Shown in pieces: positions 18,813 to 27,151 of a stretch of DNA of 64,000 nt. Position 1 is the stretch's first letter. Every line of letters starts with the position of its first letter. Made by a program: the position numbers and the translations under genes. The notes beneath the pieces are model-generated. The model worked only from the letters and a program-made list of their open reading frames with translations, did not search any database and was not told the DNA's origin. The DNA comes from Luteimonas sp. FCS-9 (GTDB taxonomy: Bacteria > Pseudomonadota > Gammaproteobacteria > Xanthomonadales > Xanthomonadaceae), in the NCBI RefSeq assembly GCF_001014645.1, contig NZ_LASZ01000003.1:124001-188000 (forward strand), given 5' to 3'.

Positions 18813-19732
18813 GGCGCGTTGCCGCCGACGAACGCCGATCCGTCGGGCGCCACGGCGTCGAAGCGTGTCGCGAGCGACCGCAGCGCGCCCCGGATGCTCG
18901 ACAGCGCGTCGGCGAGCGGACGGCGTGCCAACCGGACCCGGATCCGGTGAAGCGGCGTCGCGTCGGGATCGTCGCTGGACAGCCGGGCCTCGCTGCGGAT
19001 GTCCCAGGCGTACGCGTCGACGATGACCGCATCGCCCGCCAGCCAGCTGCGGTCGCCGAGGATCGCGGCGACCGGGACATCGCCGTCCCGCACCGGCAGC
19101 GCCAAGGCCTCGCGCCCCGCGGCCGGCGACGCGCGCAGGTGGTCGATCGCGACGCCGAGCGTGTCGATGTCGGGCGCTTGCAGTTCGATCGCGACCCCGC
19201 CGACTTCGGTATGGCGGTCGGCGACATGGATCTGGATCCGCCAGGATGGCGTGAGCGCCGAGACGTCGAAGCGATGCGCGCGCGCGGCCGGCCAGGCCTG
19301 CGCGAAGGCGTCGAACCACGCCTGCCAGCGGACGGGATCGGCGTCGAGCGCGAATGCGCTCCAGGACTGCGCCTCGAGCTGCATGCGCCGCGGGTCGGGG
19401 CCGACGCTGATCGCGCTGGCGAGGGACGCATCGGGCAGTGCGAGGCGCGGCAGCGCACGCCCGCCGCGGAACAGGCCCAGGCGGCGCGTCGGCAGGCGCA
19501 TCGGCAGCCGGACCGTGGCCTCGACGCGGCAGTCGCGCAGCCCGATGTCGCCGTCGACGGCGGTCACGCCCGCGGCGGTGCCGTGCGGGTCGTGCAGGGG
19601 CCGCACGTGTTCGTCCTCGTCGAGCGTCCACGGCGCGACGCCCGTACTGCGGAGCTCTTGCGTGAGCGCGTCGCCCTCCGCGTCGGCCAGGCCGGCATCG
19701 GCACCGGGCGGGAAGCCCTCGCATGCCGTCAT
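18809..19732 (-). CDS. Unknown protein between kynU and kmo
   Basis: A 307-residue protein that I cannot assign. Its ATG overlaps the kynU stop (ATGA), and its stop overlaps the kmo GTG (GTGA), so it is translated within the operon. There are no cysteines in membrane or metal motifs apart from single residues, and no signal peptide. The protein is rich in Arg/Ala/Asp with alternating strands (for example WRIQIHVADRH, VAIELQAPDIDTLGV), as in a cytosolic alpha/beta protein. A start at 19747 is possible but would overlap kynU by 19 bases. The tight coupling suggests a role in kynurenine metabolism, perhaps with KynU or KMO. Confidence 0.8.
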   Translation of the reverse strand: MTACEGFPPGADAGLADAEGDALTQELRSTGVAPWTLDEDEHVRPLHDPHGTAAGVTAVDGDIGLRDCRVEATVRLPMRLPTRRLGLFRGGRALPRLALPDASLASAISVGPDPRRMQLEAQSWSAFALDADPVRWQAWFDAFAQAWPAARAHRFDVSALTPSWRIQIHVADRHTEVGGVAIELQAPDIDTLGVAIDHLRASPAAGREALALPVRDGDVPVAAILGDRSWLAGDAVIVDAYAWDIRSEARLSSDDPDATPLHRIRVRLARRPLADALSSIRGALRSLATRFDAVAPDGSAFVGGNAP

Positions 19733-21009
19733 CGTGCGCCGCTCCACTGCGCCACTGCGCGCGCGAACCGCAGCAGGTCGGCGTGGGTGTTATACAGCGG
19801 GACCGGCGAGATCCGGATCACGTCGGGCTCGCGCCAGTCGCCGAGCACGCCGACGCCGGCGAGGTGTTCGAACAGCGCACGGCCGCGCTCGCGCCCGCCG
19901 CGCACGCGCAGCGACAGCTGGGCGCCGCGCCGGGCCGGGTCGGCGGGCGTGACGATGTCGAGCACGTCCGACAGGCCCGCGCCGATCAGCGCCTCCAGAT
20001 AGCCGGTCAGGCGCTCGGACTTGGCACGCAGCGCCGGCATCCCGGCCTCGGTGAACAGGTCGAGCGAGGCGCGCAGCGGTGCCAGGCCGAGGATTGGCGG
20101 GTTGCTGAGCTGCCAGCCGTCGGCGCCGGGCGTCGGTTCGAAGCGCGGTCCCATCTGGAAGCGCGTCGCCGCATCGTGCCCCCACCAGCCGGCGAACCGG
20201 GGCCGGTCGGTGGTGGCGTGGCGCGCGTGCACGAAGGCGCCGGCGACCGCGCCCGGCCCGCTGTTGAGATACTTGTAGTGGCACCACACGGCGAAATCGG
20301 CGTCGCTGTCGTGCAGCCGCAGCGGCAGGTTGCCGGCGGCATGGGCGAGGTCGAAGCCGACCACCGCGCCGGCGCCGTGGGCCAGCCGCACGATCTCGGA
20401 CAGGTCGAACGCCTCGCCGGTGCGGTACTGCACGCCCGGCCACAGCACCAGCGCCAGGCGGTGGCCGTGTGTGGCGATCGCCTCGGCGACGCGCTCGATG
20501 CCGAACAGGCCGTCGTCACCGGGTGCGACCTCGATCAGGTCGGTCGCCGGATCGAAGCCATGGAAACGGATCTGCGACTCGATCGCGTAGCGGTCGGACG
20601 GAAACGCGCCGGCCTCGATCAGGACCGCGGGCCGCGCCGCGGTGGGGCGGTAGAAGCTCACCATCATCAGGTGCAGGTTGGCGGTCAGCGAATTCATCGC
20701 GACCACTTCCGTCGGCTCCGCGCCCACGACCTCGGCCAGCTGGGCGCCCAGCAGCGCGTGGTAGGTCATCCACTGCGAGTTGCCGCGGAAATGGCCCTCG
20801 ACGGCCTCCATGGCCCATTTGTCGAGCACGTCCTCGACGTGCGCGCGCGCCTGCCGCGGCTGCAGGCCGAGCGAGTTGCCGACGAAGTAGGCCTGCTCGA
20901 CACCGTCGATGCGCGGCAGGTGGAAGCGCTCGCGGAAGCCGCGCAGCGGATCGGCTGCGTCGGCGGCAGCCGCGTGGTCGTCGGAGAACAGGGTCTGGGA
21001 GTCGGTCAT
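19729..21009 (-). CDS. kynU: Kynureninase
   Basis: PLP-dependent hydrolase (426 residues) cleaving 3-hydroxykynurenine to 3-hydroxyanthranilate and alanine. Typical features are YFVGNSLGLQP near the N-terminus, MNSLTANLHLMM, the GFDLAHAAGN segment, and the PLP lysine around residue 245 in WCHYKYLNSGPG. Length is normal. It lies upstream of the unknown gene and kmo with four-base overlaps. The promoter side is towards the ACMSD gene, 73 bases away. Confidence 0.95.
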   Translation of the reverse strand: MTDSQTLFSDDHAAAADAADPLRGFRERFHLPRIDGVEQAYFVGNSLGLQPRQARAHVEDVLDKWAMEAVEGHFRGNSQWMTYHALLGAQLAEVVGAEPTEVVAMNSLTANLHLMMVSFYRPTAARPAVLIEAGAFPSDRYAIESQIRFHGFDPATDLIEVAPGDDGLFGIERVAEAIATHGHRLALVLWPGVQYRTGEAFDLSEIVRLAHGAGAVVGFDLAHAAGNLPLRLHDSDADFAVWCHYKYLNSGPGAVAGAFVHARHATTDRPRFAGWWGHDAATRFQMGPRFEPTPGADGWQLSNPPILGLAPLRASLDLFTEAGMPALRAKSERLTGYLEALIGAGLSDVLDIVTPADPARRGAQLSLRVRGGRERGRALFEHLAGVGVLGDWREPDVIRISPVPLYNTHADLLRFARAVAQWSGAR

Positions 21010-21082
21010 CGGGAGAGGCCGTTCGGGTGTGGGAACGCGGACATGGGAAACGAGAAGGCCCGGCCGGTGGCGGCCGGTGCGC

Positions 21083-22093
21083 TCATGCGAAGCGGTTTGC
21101 CGTCAGGCCCAGCCAGTCGAGCGCGGTGCCGTGGTAGAGCCGGGCACGGGCCTCGTCGTCGAGCGCGAGTTGCTCGATGCCCGCGCCGGGCTCCTGCTCG
21201 CCGAGCGGGAAGGGGTAGTCGGTGCCGAGCATCACCCGATCGGCGCCGCAGGTGTCGAGCAGGTACTGCAGCGCTCGCCGGTCGGCGACCCAGGAGTCGA
21301 AATACAGCCGCTTGAGGTAGCCGCGCGGGTTGTGCGGATTGTCGGTGGCCACCAGGTCCGGGCGCATGTTGAAGCCGTGCTCGATCCGGCCGATCGTGTA
21401 CGGGAAGCTGCCGCCGCCGTGCGCCATGCAGATCCGCAGCTTCGGCAGCCGTTCGAGCACGCCGCCGAAGACCAGGCAGCAGGCCGCACGCGCCTGTTCG
21501 GCCGGCATGCCGACCAGCCAGGGCAGCCAGTACTTGGGCATCGACTCGCTGCCCATCATGTCCCAGGGATGGACGAGGATCGCCGCGCCCAGGTCGGCCG
21601 CGGCCTCGAAGAACGGGAACAGCTCGGGGGCGTCGAGGTTCCAGTCGCCGACGTGGCTGCCGATCTGCACGCCCTGTAGGCCGAGCTGGTCGATGCAGCG
21701 TTCCAGTTCCTGGATCGCCAGCCGCGGCGACTGCAGCGGCACGGTGCCGATGCCGGCATAGTGCCGCGGATGGGCGGCGACCGTGGCGGCCATGTGGTCG
21801 TTGAGCGCCTGGTGCAGCTCCAGCGCGTGCGCCGGCTTGGCCCAGTAGCCGAACATCACCGGCACGGTGCTGATCACCTGGACCTGCACCCCGAAGCGCG
21901 CGTAGTCGTCGATGCGCTCGCGCGCGTCCCAGGTCCGCGACCAGATCTCGCGGAAGAACCGCCCGTCCTTGTAGATCCGGTGACGCCCGTCCGCGGTGTG
22001 ATGGATGACCGGAAACCGCGCCTCGCCGTACTTGGCCGCCAGGTCCGGCCAGTCACGCGGCAGGTAATGGGCGTGGATGTCGATCTTCAGCAT
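21083..22093 (-). CDS. nbaD: 2-amino-3-carboxymuconate-6-semialdehyde decarboxylase (ACMSD)
   Basis: Zinc amidohydrolase-fold decarboxylase (336 residues) that removes CO2 from ACMS, sending it away from quinolinate and NAD synthesis. The N-terminal MLKIDIHAHYLP supplies the HxH pair (H7, H9). Further family motifs are HPWDMMG, AHGGGSFPY and GTDYPFPLGEQ with the active-site Asp. The ATG at 22093 was preferred over one 33 bases upstream because it gives the standard N-terminus. It sits between kynU and the dioxygenase gene. Confidence 0.94.
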   Translation of the reverse strand: MLKIDIHAHYLPRDWPDLAAKYGEARFPVIHHTADGRHRIYKDGRFFREIWSRTWDARERIDDYARFGVQVQVISTVPVMFGYWAKPAHALELHQALNDHMAATVAAHPRHYAGIGTVPLQSPRLAIQELERCIDQLGLQGVQIGSHVGDWNLDAPELFPFFEAAADLGAAILVHPWDMMGSESMPKYWLPWLVGMPAEQARAACCLVFGGVLERLPKLRICMAHGGGSFPYTIGRIEHGFNMRPDLVATDNPHNPRGYLKRLYFDSWVADRRALQYLLDTCGADRVMLGTDYPFPLGEQEPGAGIEQLALDDEARARLYHGTALDWLGLTANRFA

Positions 22094-22150
22094 GGCCCGA
22101 TTGTAGGCACTGTCGGCCAGAGGCACCCGCTGCGGCGCGGCAGGGCAGTC

Positions 22151-22693
22151 TCAGCCGGCCGTGGGGGCCGGTCCTTGCTCATAGCGCGCAGGCCGGGGGT
22201 TGAGATGCCCGCAGGCGCGGCAGGTGCGCAGGTCGATCGCGCCGTAGAAGCGGTCGAACACCGGCGGGAAGTCCTGCTCGATGTCGTCAAGCGTGAAGTA
22301 GTGCTCGAACAGCTTATGGTTGCAGCGCTCGCAGAACCACAGCAGGCCGTCGCGCTCGTGGGGCAGGCGCTTGCGCTCGATCACCAGCCCGACCGAGCCT
22401 GCGCTGCGCTGCGGCGAATGCGGCACCTTGGGCGGCAGCAGGAAGGTCTCGCCGGCGCGGATCGGGATGTCGCGCGGGCGGCCGTCCTCCTGGATGCGCA
22501 GCACCATCTCGCCCTCGAGCTGGAAGAACCACTCCGGGCCCTCGTCGTAGTGGTAGTCGGTGCGCGCGTTGGGCCCGCCGACGATCATCACGATGAAGTC
22601 GCCGTCGTGGATGCACTTGTTGCCGACCGGCGGCTTGAGCAAGTGGCGGTGTTCATCGATCCACGCGTGAAGGTTCAGCGGTCCCGGGATCAT
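22151..22693 (-). CDS. nbaC: 3-hydroxyanthranilate 3,4-dioxygenase
   Basis: Cupin dioxygenase (180 residues) opening the ring of 3-hydroxyanthranilate to ACMS. Catalytic Fe ligands are H48, E54 and H92 ([11 protein letters not shown] and [10 protein letters not shown]). A second, rubredoxin-like Fe site is formed by C121/C124 and C158/C161 (FCERC and CRAC), as in bacterial enzymes. Length and spacing match the family closely. It lies upstream of ACMSD. A 45-base gap with part of a palindromic repeat separates it from the RidA gene. Confidence 0.95.
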   Translation of the reverse strand: MIPGPLNLHAWIDEHRHLLKPPVGNKCIHDGDFIVMIVGGPNARTDYHYDEGPEWFFQLEGEMVLRIQEDGRPRDIPIRAGETFLLPPKVPHSPQRSAGSVGLVIERKRLPHERDGLLWFCERCNHKLFEHYFTLDDIEQDFPPVFDRFYGAIDLRTCRACGHLNPRPARYEQGPAPTAG

Positions 22694-22738
22694 GGGCTTA
22701 TTCCTTCATGGATGCAGGTGCGTCGGCGTCCGTGGTCC

Positions 22739-23224
22739 TCACCCACCATCGGCTCCGCCGATGGTCCCCCCCTCTCCCGCAGGGCGGGAGAGGGACGTGG
22801 GCTGGCGGCCAATGGCCGCTACACACTTCATTTCGATCGCGATCGGCGTCGGCAGCGCGTCGATGCCGAGCGTCGTGCGGCACGGCGCGGCCGTGGGGTC
22901 GGGGAAATACTCGGCCCAGACCGCATTGTAGGCGGCGAAGTCCGCCATGTCGGTCAGGTAGACGGTCACGTCGACCAGGTCGTCCCAGCGCGCGCCGCTG
23001 GCCTCGAGCACTGCGCGCACGTTGCCGAGCACGGCGCGGGTCTGCGCCGCGATGTCGTGCGCGACGACCTGGCCACCGGCGTCGAGCACGTTGCCCGGCA
23101 CTGCGTCCGTCGCGGGATCGCGCGGACCGATGCCCGACAGGAACAGCAGGCCGCCGGCGCGGCGCGCATGGGGATAGCGCCCGACCGGGACGGGCGCGGA
23201 TGCGGCGTGGACCGCGTCAGTCAT
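22739..23224 (-). CDS. nbaF: RidA-family protein, probable 2-aminomuconate deaminase
   Basis: A 161-residue RidA/YjgF-type protein. Blocks such as LLFLSGIGPRDP, QTRAVLGNVRAVLEASG and TTLGIDALPTPIAIEMKCVA define the family. In 2-aminomuconate pathways the deaminase (NbaF, AmnD) belongs to this group, so its place among ACMSD, dioxygenase and dehydrogenase genes makes that the best guess. The family core ends near residue 138; the last 23 residues are encoded by an extragenic palindrome (22746-22794) that also supplies the stop. Its start overlaps the carbonic anhydrase stop region by eight bases. Confidence 0.85.
   Translation of the reverse strand: MTDAVHAASAPVPVGRYPHARRAGGLLFLSGIGPRDPATDAVPGNVLDAGGQVVAHDIAAQTRAVLGNVRAVLEASGARWDDLVDVTVYLTDMADFAAYNAVWAEYFPDPTAAPCRTTLGIDALPTPIAIEMKCVAAIGRQPTSLSRPAGEGGTIGGADGG
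22746..22794. repeat. Double palindrome overlapping the RidA 3' end
   Basis: Two adjacent hairpins. The first is 22746-22753 with 22757-22764 (8-bp stem, 3-base loop). The second is 22770-22780 with 22784-22794 (11-bp stem, 3-base loop) built from a C/T-rich and a G/A-rich arm. It resembles REP-type extragenic elements of this bacterial group. It lies inside the coding tail of the RidA gene. Confidence 0.75.
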
Positions 23225-23891
23225 CGCGTCCGCCGCGGGCGGCGACGGCCGCCACCTTGGCGACCGCGGCACGGTAGGCGGGCGTGATCTGCTCGGGTGC
23301 GGACACGTCCATCGACAGTTCGCGCACCCGCCCGTCGCCGAGCGCGTACACCCAGCCATGGACCGCCAGCGGTTGCCCGCGCGCCCAGGCATCGCGCACG
23401 ACCGTGGTCTGGCAGACGTTGAGCGCCTGCTCGATCGCGTTGAGCTCGCACATCCGGGCGTGACGCTGGGTCTCGTCCTGGACCGATGCGAGCAGGTCCT
23501 CATGCTTGTAGGCGAGGTCGGAGACGTGGCGCAGCCAGTTGTCGACCAGGCCGACCCGCGTGCCGGTGAGGGCGGCATGCACGCCGCCGCAGCCGTAGTG
23601 GCCGACCAGCAGAATGTGCTCGACCTTGAGGACGTCGACGGCGAACTGGATCACCGACAGCGCATTGAGATCGCCGTGCGAGAGCACGTTGGCGACGTTG
23701 CGGTGCACGAAGACCTCGCCCGGGTCGAGCCCCAGGATCTGGTTGGCCGGCACCCGGGAGTCGGAGCAGCCGATCCACAGGTACTTCGGCGTCTGCTGCC
23801 GGGACAGCCGGTTGAAGAAGTCCGGGTCGTCGCGCGAAACGCTGTCGGCCCAGTCGCGGTTGCGTTGCAGGAGGTTGTCGAGTTCGCCCAT
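23217..23891 (-). CDS. can: Beta-class carbonic anhydrase
   Basis: Zinc enzyme (224 residues) interconverting CO2 and bicarbonate. Zinc ligands C42, H98 and C101 and the Asp44-Arg46 dyad (CSDSRVP, HYGCGG) fall at the same residue numbers as in E. coli Can. Length is standard. It lies inside the kynurenine run, between the semialdehyde dehydrogenase (7 bases after its stop) and the RidA gene (8-base overlap), so co-transcription is likely. ACMSD releases CO2, which may explain the linkage; that is inference. Confidence 0.95.
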   Translation of the reverse strand: MGELDNLLQRNRDWADSVSRDDPDFFNRLSRQQTPKYLWIGCSDSRVPANQILGLDPGEVFVHRNVANVLSHGDLNALSVIQFAVDVLKVEHILLVGHYGCGGVHAALTGTRVGLVDNWLRHVSDLAYKHEDLLASVQDETQRHARMCELNAIEQALNVCQTTVVRDAWARGQPLAVHGWVYALGDGRVRELSMDVSAPEQITPAYRAAVAKVAAVAARGGRDD

Positions 23892-23898
23892 CGCGGCA

Positions 23899-25326
23899 TT
23901 ATTCCAGAGACAGGCCGATGTTCTTCGCCTCGGTGAAGAATCGCATGGCCTCCAGTCCGCCCTCGCGGCCCAGCCCGGAGTCGCCGCTGCCGCCAAACGG
24001 GGTGCGCAGATCGCGCAGCAGCCAGCCGTTGATCCAGACCATGCCGGCGCGCAGCGCGGCCGCCATGCGGTGGGCGCGGGCCAGGTCGCGGGTCCACAGC
24101 GTGGCGGCCAGGCCGTAGCGGCCGGCATTGGCAAGCGCGAGTGCCTCAGCCTCGTCCTCGAAGGTCTGCAGCGTGACCACGGGCCCGAAGATCTCCTCGA
24201 GATTGGTCGCGCAGTCGGGCCCGAGGCCGTCGATGACCGTCGGCGCGACGAACCAGCCGGGCCGGTCGAGCGCATGGCCGCCGCACAGCACCCGCCCGCC
24301 CTCGTCGCGGGCGCGCTGCAGCGCGGCCAGCACCTTGTCGAAATGCGTCTGCGAGACCAGCGGCCCCATGCGCACGTCCGGGTCCATCGGGTCGCCGACG
24401 CGCAGCGCCGCGGCCTCGGCGACGAAGCGCTCGGTGAACTGCACCGCGATGCGCCGCTCGACCAGGATCCGCGATCCGCACAGGCAGATCTGGCCGCTGT
24501 TCTGGAATGCCGAGCGCACCAGCGTCCCGAGCCGGTCCTCCCAGTCGCTGTCGGCGAACACCAGCGTCGCGTTCTTGCCGCCGAGCTCCAGCGACGCCCG
24601 CTTCAGCAGGCCGCCGGCGAGCGCGCCGATCCGCCGTCCGACCGCGGTGCTGCCGGTGAACGACACCGCGCGCACGCGCGGGTCGGCGACCAGCGGCTCG
24701 CCGACTTCCGGCCCGCTGCCGTGGACGACGTTGAGCACGCCCGGCGGCAGGCCGGCCTCGGCCGACAGCGCGGCCAGCTGCGCGGCGGTGGCCGGGGTGA
24801 TCTCGGAGGGCTTGGCGACGACCGCGTTGCCGGCCGCCAGGGCCGGCGCGATCTTCCAGGTGAACAGGTACAGCGGCAGGTTCCACGGCGAGATCGTCGC
24901 GACCGTGCCCAGCGGCTGGCGCAGGGTGTAGTGCAGGCCGGCCTCGCCGTGGTGCGATTCGCTGGCGAACTGGGTCGCGGCGTGCGCGAAGAAGCGCAGG
25001 TTGGCGACCGCACGCGGGATCTCGACGTCGCGCGCCAGCGCGAACGGCTTGCCACCATCCAGGGACTCGGCGTGGGCGAAGTCGTCGCTGCGGGCCTCGA
25101 GCAGCGTCGCCAGCCGTTCGAGCATCGCCGAGCGCGCGCTGTTGGGCAGCGCCGCCCAGCCGGGGGCGGCGCGCGTGGCCGCCTGCAGCGCGAGATCGAC
25201 GTCGGTCGCGTCGCCGGCGGCGACCTCGGCGTATACCCGGCCGGTGGCGGGCGCGTGCACCGGCAGCCAGCGGTCCGTTGCCGGCTCCCGCGCCGCGCCG
25301 TCGATCCAGTGGGTCAGCCGCTGCAT
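23899..25326 (-). CDS. nbaE: 2-aminomuconate-6-semialdehyde dehydrogenase (aldehyde dehydrogenase family)
   Basis: NAD-dependent aldehyde dehydrogenase of 475 residues. Family motifs: ISPWNLPLYLFTWKIAPALAAGN, SFTGSTAVG, catalytic Glu region ASLELGGKN, catalytic Cys near residue 280 in NSGQICLCGSRI, and EEIFGPVV. The general ALDH fold is certain. The specific substrate is assigned from the neighbours (ACMSD, dioxygenase, deaminase), because AMS is the product of the decarboxylase. It seems to be the first gene of the catabolic run on this strand. Confidence 0.88.
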   Translation of the reverse strand: MQRLTHWIDGAAREPATDRWLPVHAPATGRVYAEVAAGDATDVDLALQAATRAAPGWAALPNSARSAMLERLATLLEARSDDFAHAESLDGGKPFALARDVEIPRAVANLRFFAHAATQFASESHHGEAGLHYTLRQPLGTVATISPWNLPLYLFTWKIAPALAAGNAVVAKPSEITPATAAQLAALSAEAGLPPGVLNVVHGSGPEVGEPLVADPRVRAVSFTGSTAVGRRIGALAGGLLKRASLELGGKNATLVFADSDWEDRLGTLVRSAFQNSGQICLCGSRILVERRIAVQFTERFVAEAAALRVGDPMDPDVRMGPLVSQTHFDKVLAALQRARDEGGRVLCGGHALDRPGWFVAPTVIDGLGPDCATNLEEIFGPVVTLQTFEDEAEALALANAGRYGLAATLWTRDLARAHRMAAALRAGMVWINGWLLRDLRTPFGGSGDSGLGREGGLEAMRFFTEAKNIGLSLE

Positions 25327-25370
25327 GGCGCCAGCTTACCCGAGGCGGGGGCGCTCTTCGCCTCAGCGTC

Positions 25371-25460
25371 CGTAGGCGCGCGCTTGTGCTTGCATCCCTT
25401 TTTCGGGGACGTGCGATGGCTTTCGCGGGTGAGGCCATCGCGCGCGAGCGCGCTCCTACA
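25371..25460. repeat. Extragenic palindromic repeat, cgtagg type
   Basis: Between the aldehyde dehydrogenase and nei genes. Outer arms cgtaggcgcgcgct (25371-25384) and agcgcgctcctac (about 25447-25459) are imperfect complements. The same arm sequence recurs at 39886-40206 (three times) and 63428-63493. Confidence 0.75.
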
Positions 25461-25469
25461 GGCGTTCGG

Positions 25470-26279
25470 TCAATGCTGGCAGCCGGGGCACCAGTACAGC
25501 CTGCGGCCCGCGAGCCGGGTCTCGACGATCGTGCCATCGCCGCGCGGGCAGGGATCGCCCTTGCGCTCGAATACCGCGAAGCCGAAGGTCGCACGGGTCC
25601 GCGCCAGGTAGTCCTTGCCCGGCGGCAGCGCGTCGCCGTGCTTGGCGCGATAGGCGCGCCGCGGCACGTCGAGCAGCGCGTTCGCCAGCCGGCGCCGCTC
25701 CCCGACCGTCAGGTCCTGCAGGATGCGATGCGGCGACAGCCGCGCCTGGAACAGCACCTCCGAGCGCAGATAGTTGCCCATTCCGGCGGCGAAATCCTGC
25801 GCGAGCAGCAGCGCGGCCAGGCTACGCCGACCGAAGCGCGGCGTGCGCATGTGCGCCAGCAGCGCCTTCGCGTCGACGGCCGGATCTAGCACGTCGGGCC
25901 CCAGCTTGGCGAGGTAGGGCTGGTCGCCGAGGTCGTCGGTCCGCCACAGCGAAATCGAGGGCGCGGCATAGAGCGCGGCGACGCCGCGCGCCGTGGCCAG
26001 CAGCACACGCGGTCGGGTCTCGCCGGGCAGGGCCTCGGGCACGTCGGCGAACCGCCAGAAGCCGAACAGGTGGCTATGCGTGTACAGCGTCCAGCCGCCG
26101 TCGACGGCGGTCAGCAGCGCCTTGCCGCGGGCCTCGACCGCCAGCACGCGATGGCCTTCGAGCAGGCCGCGCCGGCGCTGCAGCGCCGGATCGACGAAGC
26201 GCACCCGCGTCAGCGTCTCGTCGGCGAGCAGCAGCGACAGGCGATCGGCGAGGGCGTGGGTCTCGGGACCTTCGGGCAT
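25470..26279 (-). CDS. nei: Endonuclease VIII / Fpg-Nei family DNA glycosylase
   Basis: Base-excision repair glycosylase/AP lyase (269 residues). The start MPEGPE supplies the catalytic Pro2-Glu3. VEARGKALL contains the conserved Lys, and a helix-two-turn-helix includes GMGNYLRSEVLFQA. The C-terminal zinc-finger region reads DPCPRGDG then WCPGCQ, so the expected second cysteine is a glycine and only three Cys remain. Start chosen at 26279 because catalysis requires the Pro after Met. It lies on the same strand as the flanking genes but is isolated by repeats and a gap. Confidence 0.9.
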   Translation of the reverse strand: MPEGPETHALADRLSLLLADETLTRVRFVDPALQRRRGLLEGHRVLAVEARGKALLTAVDGGWTLYTHSHLFGFWRFADVPEALPGETRPRVLLATARGVAALYAAPSISLWRTDDLGDQPYLAKLGPDVLDPAVDAKALLAHMRTPRFGRRSLAALLLAQDFAAGMGNYLRSEVLFQARLSPHRILQDLTVGERRRLANALLDVPRRAYRAKHGDALPPGKDYLARTRATFGFAVFERKGDPCPRGDGTIVETRLAGRRLYWCPGCQH

Positions 26280-26364
26280 GGGCGCATCGGACCAGCCCGG
26301 GCGTCGCGGCCTCGTGACCGACGGTGCGCGTCGCTGCGACGCGCGCGGCCCGGCCATCGCTGCC

Positions 26365-27150
26365 TCAGATCGAGGCCATGCGCCCGCCGTCGACCGGCAG
26401 GCTCGTCCCGTTGACGTAGGCGGCCGCCGGCGCGCACAGGAACGCGATCACGCCGGCGGTCTCCTCCGGCTCGGCGAAACGGCCGGCGGGCACCGAGGCC
26501 TGCATCGTCGCGACGACCGTCTCCTCGGACTGGCCGCTGCGGGCGACGCGATCGGCGACGACCTGCGTGATGCGGCGCGTGCGCGTGTAGCCGGGCAGCA
26601 CGTTGTTGACGGTGATGCCGTCGGCGGCCAGCTCGCGCGAAAGGGTCTTGGCCCAGCCGGCGACCGCGCCGCGCACGGTGTTCGATACGCCCAGGCCGGC
26701 GATCGGTTCGCGGACCGAGGTCGAGACGACGTTGACGATCCGGCCCCAGCCGGCGGCGCGCATGCCCGGCAGCAGCGCCTGGACCAGGATCTGCCCGGCG
26801 AGCAGGTGCCGCCGGAACGCGTCGAGGTAGGCATCGGCCGTCGCGGTGTGGGCGGGGCCACCGGGTGGGCCACCGCTGTTATTGACCAGGACCTGCGCGG
26901 GGAACGTCGCGACGTGGGCCTCGATGCGGGCCTGCAGCGTCGCGGTGTCGTCCATGTCGGCGGCGAGCGCGTGGTGCGACTGGCCCGCGGGCGCCGGCAA
27001 CGCGTCGCGCACGGCCTGCAGCACGTCGGCGCGCCGGGCGAGCACCGTGACGCTGGCGCCCAGCAGCGCAAGCTCGTGCGCGGTCGCGCGGCCGATGCCC
27101 TCCGAGGCGCCGCAGACGAGCGCGTGGCGTCCGGTGAGGTCGAGGTCCAT
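26365..27150 (-). CDS. Short-chain dehydrogenase/reductase-like protein, atypical active site
   Basis: A 261-residue Rossmann-fold SDR. The cofactor motif is GASEGIGRA near residue 14, and the NNSGGPPGG segment is where NNAG is normal. At the usual Tyr-x-x-x-Lys site it has GVSNTVRGAVAGW, so the catalytic Tyr and Lys seem to be replaced by Ser and Arg. This matches a known non-canonical group of BKR-like SDR proteins. Activity and substrate are therefore uncertain. Its stop lies 85 bases from nei. The start is one base after the stop of the upstream small gene. Confidence 0.88.
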   Translation of the reverse strand: MDLDLTGRHALVCGASEGIGRATAHELALLGASVTVLARRADVLQAVRDALPAPAGQSHHALAADMDDTATLQARIEAHVATFPAQVLVNNSGGPPGGPAHTATADAYLDAFRRHLLAGQILVQALLPGMRAAGWGRIVNVVSTSVREPIAGLGVSNTVRGAVAGWAKTLSRELAADGITVNNVLPGYTRTRRITQVVADRVARSGQSEETVVATMQASVPAGRFAEPEETAGVIAFLCAPAAAYVNGTSLPVDGGRMASI

Positions 27151-27151
27151 G

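Noticed and set aside
22692..22931. 79-codon plus-strand frame across the RidA gene end
   Set aside because: Runs through the palindromic repeat and antisense to RidA; no ribosome binding site.
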